Shown: piece after piece, positions 41,178 through 43,472 of the stretch | Numbering within the stretch: position 1 is the first letter of the stretch | How the letters are laid out: the number at the start of each line of letters is the position of its first letter | Source: Legionellaceae bacterium | Lineage (GTDB): Bacteria > Pseudomonadota > Gammaproteobacteria > Legionellales > Legionellaceae | Length of the DNA stretch: 43,472 bases | Reading direction: 5' to 3' | NCBI GenBank assembly: GCA_030157805.1 | Contig: JAOAUB010000057.1 | Location: 1 to 43,472 of the forward strand | Made by a program: the position numbers and the translations under genes | Notes under the pieces: model-generated | The model's database searches: none | The model's input: the letters and a program-made list of their open reading frames with translations, nothing else | Told to the model about the DNA's origin: nothing

Positions 41178-41546
41178 TCAACCTAAGTGTGTTATTTTAG
41201 CAATCATCATCATCATTAAAGAATCGATTGCCCACAAAATGAACCCCATTACCGCAACCATTATCATAACAATAGTGGTTGTCTGCACTGTCTCTTGACG
41301 ATTAGGCCATACAACTTTAAGCAATTCTATTTGCGCTTCACGACAAAAAGAATACAACACCCTGCCATTTTTAGTAAAAAAACTTAAGACACCAAAACAT
41401 ACCAGCCAACCAAGCCATATAACGAGCTTAACCGGAGTTGAAATCGCCAACCAGCATGTAGAATAAAAAGACATTGCTGTTAAAACAGCAATAAAAGTCA
41501 AAAGTATGTAATCTTTACCAATGATCGCTTTAATTAATTTATTCAT
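41178..41546 (-). CDS. secE: Protein translocase subunit SecE
   Basis: SecE clamps the SecY channel. The 122 residues have three membrane segments (about 15-33, 38-58, 93-113), the long E. coli-type form rather than the single-span form. The conserved cytoplasmic helix [20 protein letters not shown] precedes TM3. The gene begins 15 nt after tRNA-Trp and is followed by nusG. Confidence 0.96.
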   Translation of the reverse strand: MNKLIKAIIGKDYILLTFIAVLTAMSFYSTCWLAISTPVKLVIWLGWLVCFGVLSFFTKNGRVLYSFCREAQIELLKVVWPNRQETVQTTTIVMIMVAVMGFILWAIDSLMMMMIAKITHLG

Positions 41547-41561
41547 TATTTACTAACTGTT

Positions 41562-41637
41562 TGGCAGGCCAGGAGGGGCTTGAACCCCCAACCTGCGGTT
41601 TTGGAGACCGCCACTCTACCAATTGAGCTACTGGCCT
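41562..41637 (-). tRNA. tRNA-Trp (CCA)
   Basis: This is a 76-nt cloverleaf with acceptor AGGCCAG/CTGGCCT, discriminator G and encoded CCA. The anticodon stem GCGGT/ACCGC frames the loop CTCCAAA, giving anticodon CCA. It is 15 nt from secE and probably shares its transcript, as in other gammaproteobacteria. Confidence 0.97.
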
Positions 41638-41658
41638 ATGTAATATATAAGGTGTAAG

Positions 41659-41687
41659 ATTCTAGCACCTCACACCTTTATGTTCAA
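41659..41687 (-). promoter_or_regulatory. Promoter for tRNA-Trp-secE-nusG
   Basis: On the minus strand TTGAAC (41682-41687) and TAGAAT (41659-41664) are 17 nt apart, with TGC before the -10 (extended form). It lies in the 63-nt gap after tuf copy 2, about 15 nt from the tRNA 5' end. A 7-bp AAGGTGT/ACACCTT stem overlaps it. Confidence 0.7.
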
Positions 41688-41700
41688 TTATTAATTAAAA

Positions 41701-42891
41701 TTACTCAATAATTTTAGCAACAACACCTGCACCAACTGTTCGTCCGCCTTCCCGAATAGCAAAACGCAACCCCTCATCCATCGCAATCGGTGAATGTAAC
41801 ATTACAGTCATCTTGACGTTATCTCCTGGCATTACCATCTCAACGCCTTGAGCTAACTCACATGAACCCGTCACGTCTGTTGTCCTAAAGTAAAACTGAG
41901 GCCGATACCCATTAAAGAACGGTGTATGTCTTCCACCTTCTTCTTTAGATAACACATACACTTCAGCTTCAAATTTTGTATGCGGCTTAATCGAACCAGG
42001 CTTAGCAAGAACTTGACCTCGCTCAACATCATCCCGCTTCGTTCCTCTCAATAATACTCCGACATTATCTCCAGCACGTCCCTCATCCAACAATTTCCGG
42101 AACATTTCTACTCCGGTACAGATTGTTTTCTGTGTATCACGTATCCCTACTATTTCTACTTCTTCTCCAACTTTTACTATTCCACATTCAACTCGTCCTG
42201 TGACTACCGTACCACGGCCTGATATAGAGAACACATCTTCTATAGGCAACAAAAATGCTTTATCAATTTTTCTTACTGGCTCAGGTATGTAGGTATCCAT
42301 TGTCGCAACAAGTTTCTCAATCGCAGGAACACCAATGTCAGTGGTATCGCCCTCAAGAGCTTTCAATGCTGAACCAACAATAATTGGTGTATCATCACCA
42401 GGAAAATCATAGCTATTAAGCAAGTCGCGAACTTCCATCTCAACTAATTCAATTAGTTCAGCATCGTCAACCATATCGGCCTTGTTCAAAAAAACAACAA
42501 CGTAAGGCACGCCTACTTGACGTGACAATAAGATATGTTCACGCGTTTGGGGCATCGGACCATCAGCTGCTGATACAACTAATATTGCGCCATCCATTTG
42601 AGCAGCACCTGTAATCATGTTCTTTACATAGTCAGCATGACCTGGGCAATCCACATGCGCATAATGCCTGTGCACTGATTCATACTCAACGTGTGCTGTT
42701 GAAATTGTAATACCACGCTCTCTTTCTTCAGGAGCTGCATCAATTTCACCATAATTCAACGCCTTTCCGCCAAACTTTTTAGCCATTACATGAGTTATTG
42801 CTGCTGTCAATGTGGTCTTTCCATGGTCCACATGTCCAATAGTACCCACATTAACGTGCGGCTTTGTCCGCTCAAATTTTTCCTTTGCCAT
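41701..42891 (-). CDS. tuf: Elongation factor Tu, copy 2 (tRNA-linked)
   Basis: This copy encodes the same 396-residue EF-Tu as copy 1 and lies after the tRNA-Thr-Tyr-Gly-Thr cluster, the place of E. coli tufB. It differs from copy 1 by one synonymous base by eye (1190 of 1191 identical), and similarity stops at both ends of the coding region. GGGGA lies about 8 nt before the ATG. It is cotranscribed with the tRNAs, with tRNA-Trp 63 nt downstream. Confidence 0.99.
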   Translation of the reverse strand: MAKEKFERTKPHVNVGTIGHVDHGKTTLTAAITHVMAKKFGGKALNYGEIDAAPEERERGITISTAHVEYESVHRHYAHVDCPGHADYVKNMITGAAQMDGAILVVSAADGPMPQTREHILLSRQVGVPYVVVFLNKADMVDDAELIELVEMEVRDLLNSYDFPGDDTPIIVGSALKALEGDTTDIGVPAIEKLVATMDTYIPEPVRKIDKAFLLPIEDVFSISGRGTVVTGRVECGIVKVGEEVEIVGIRDTQKTICTGVEMFRKLLDEGRAGDNVGVLLRGTKRDDVERGQVLAKPGSIKPHTKFEAEVYVLSKEEGGRHTPFFNGYRPQFYFRTTDVTGSCELAQGVEMVMPGDNVKMTVMLHSPIAMDEGLRFAIREGGRTVGAGVVAKIIE

Positions 42892-42927
42892 TAGAAATTC
42901 CCCTTTATAAGCTTTATATTTTAGTTA

Positions 42928-43003
<76 letters not shown>

Positions 43004-43043
43004 TTTTAGCTCCAGACATTTTTACTCTGACAGAAGGTAAAAA

Positions 43044-43117
43044 TGGAGCGGGTGATGGGAATCGAACCCACGCTATCAGCTTGGAAGGCTGAAGTTCTAC
43101 CATTGAACTACACCCGC
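43044..43117 (-). tRNA. tRNA-Gly (TCC)
   Basis: A 74-nt cloverleaf with acceptor GCGGGTG/CACCCGC, discriminator T and encoded CCA. The loop CTTCCAA gives anticodon TCC. It lies between tRNA-Tyr and tRNA-Thr(GGT), as in the E. coli thrU-tyrU-glyT-thrT order. Confidence 0.97.
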
Positions 43118-43135
43118 TTTCTATCTTTTTTTAAC

Positions 43136-43220
<85 letters not shown>

Positions 43221-43222
43221 TA

Positions 43223-43298
43223 TGGTGCTGGCACCAGGAGTCGAACCCGGGACCTACTGATTACAAATCAGTTGCTCTACCGGCTGAGCTATGCCAGC
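43223..43298 (-). tRNA. tRNA-Thr (TGT)
   Basis: A 76-nt cloverleaf with acceptor GCTGGCA/TGCCAGC, discriminator A and encoded CCA. The loop TTTGTAA gives anticodon TGT. It is the first tRNA of the cluster, 2 nt before tRNA-Tyr. A weak TATAAC (43327-43332) upstream could be its -10. Confidence 0.97.
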
Positions 43299-43393
43299 AA
43301 TATAAAACTTACTACAAAATAAAAATGTTATACTCTCTATTTACAATAAAAGATACTATTAACATAATTAAAACAGCTCTTTACTAAATCTAC

Positions 43394-43410
43394 AAAAACT
43401 AAGCGTTTTT
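43394..43410 (-). terminator. Stem-loop after 5S rRNA, likely rrn terminator
   Basis: AAAAAC and GTTTTT pair around GCTTA just after the 5S 3' end, preceded by a T-run. The stem is A/T-only apart from one pair, so strength is uncertain. It would separate the rRNA operon from the tRNA-tuf operon. Confidence 0.5.
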
Positions 43411-43420
43411 AATAAAAAAA

Positions 43421-43472
43421 TCCCTGGCAATGACCTACTTTCACATGGGGAAACCCCACACTATCATCGGCG
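43421..43472 (-). rRNA. rrf: 5S rRNA, partial (3' part)
   Basis: The minus strand from the window edge reads GATGATAGTGTGGGG, CCCCATGTGAAAGTAGG and TCATTGCCAGGGA, the standard 3' half of bacterial 5S rRNA with its loop D/E hairpin. About 52 nt are visible; the 5' part and the rest of the rRNA operon lie beyond the right edge. The 3' end is set by the GCCAGGGA acceptor-type end. Confidence 0.9.

Overview
The window looks like a chromosomal core segment of an AT-rich gammaproteobacterium close to Legionella. That placement rests on remembered protein resemblance: RpoC, NusG, the insertion-bearing S7 and a ProA-like M4 protease all read as Legionella-like. It also rests on gene order, because the L11, rpoBC, str, S10, spc and alpha blocks run without a break. 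No database search was run.

Layout. Positions 1-9837 hold mixed single genes. They are an endonuclease/exonuclease/phosphatase (EEP) gene broken by one amber codon and cut by the window edge, a secreted M4 zinc metalloprotease, folB, a SPOR-domain membrane protein overlapping argS, recG on the other strand, and a tandem CDF plus ZIP metal-transporter pair. Positions 9838-10143 are a convergent spacer with a short inverted-repeat element. From 10144 to the right end everything is on the minus strand. Read in the direction of transcription, starting at the right edge, it is: 5S rRNA (partial), tRNA-Thr(TGT), tRNA-Tyr, tRNA-Gly, tRNA-Thr(GGT), tuf copy 2, tRNA-Trp, secE, nusG, rplK, rplA, rplJ, rplL, rpoB, rpoC, rpsL, rpsG, fusA, tuf copy 1, then rpsJ to rpsQ (S10), rplN to rpmJ (spc), rpsM to rplQ (alpha), and finally obgE.

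How it works together. The large block encodes most ribosomal proteins, the alpha, beta and beta-prime RNA polymerase subunits, elongation factors Tu and G, the NusG transcription factor and the SecY/SecE translocon core. Although contiguous, it has promoter-like sequences before tRNA-Trp, rpoB, rpsL, rplN and rpsM, and an L10-type autoregulatory leader before rplJ, so it is probably several overlapping transcription units.

I found no CRISPR array, toxin-antitoxin, phage or secretion-system locus and no clear new system. The points most worth checking are non-coding: a long structured rpoB-rpoC spacer, a bidirectional terminator with one arm inside folB, repeat-like palindromes between argS and recG, and the inverted-repeat element beside obgE. 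Next come the amber-interrupted EEP gene, the displaced obgE and the cysteine-rich long-form S14.
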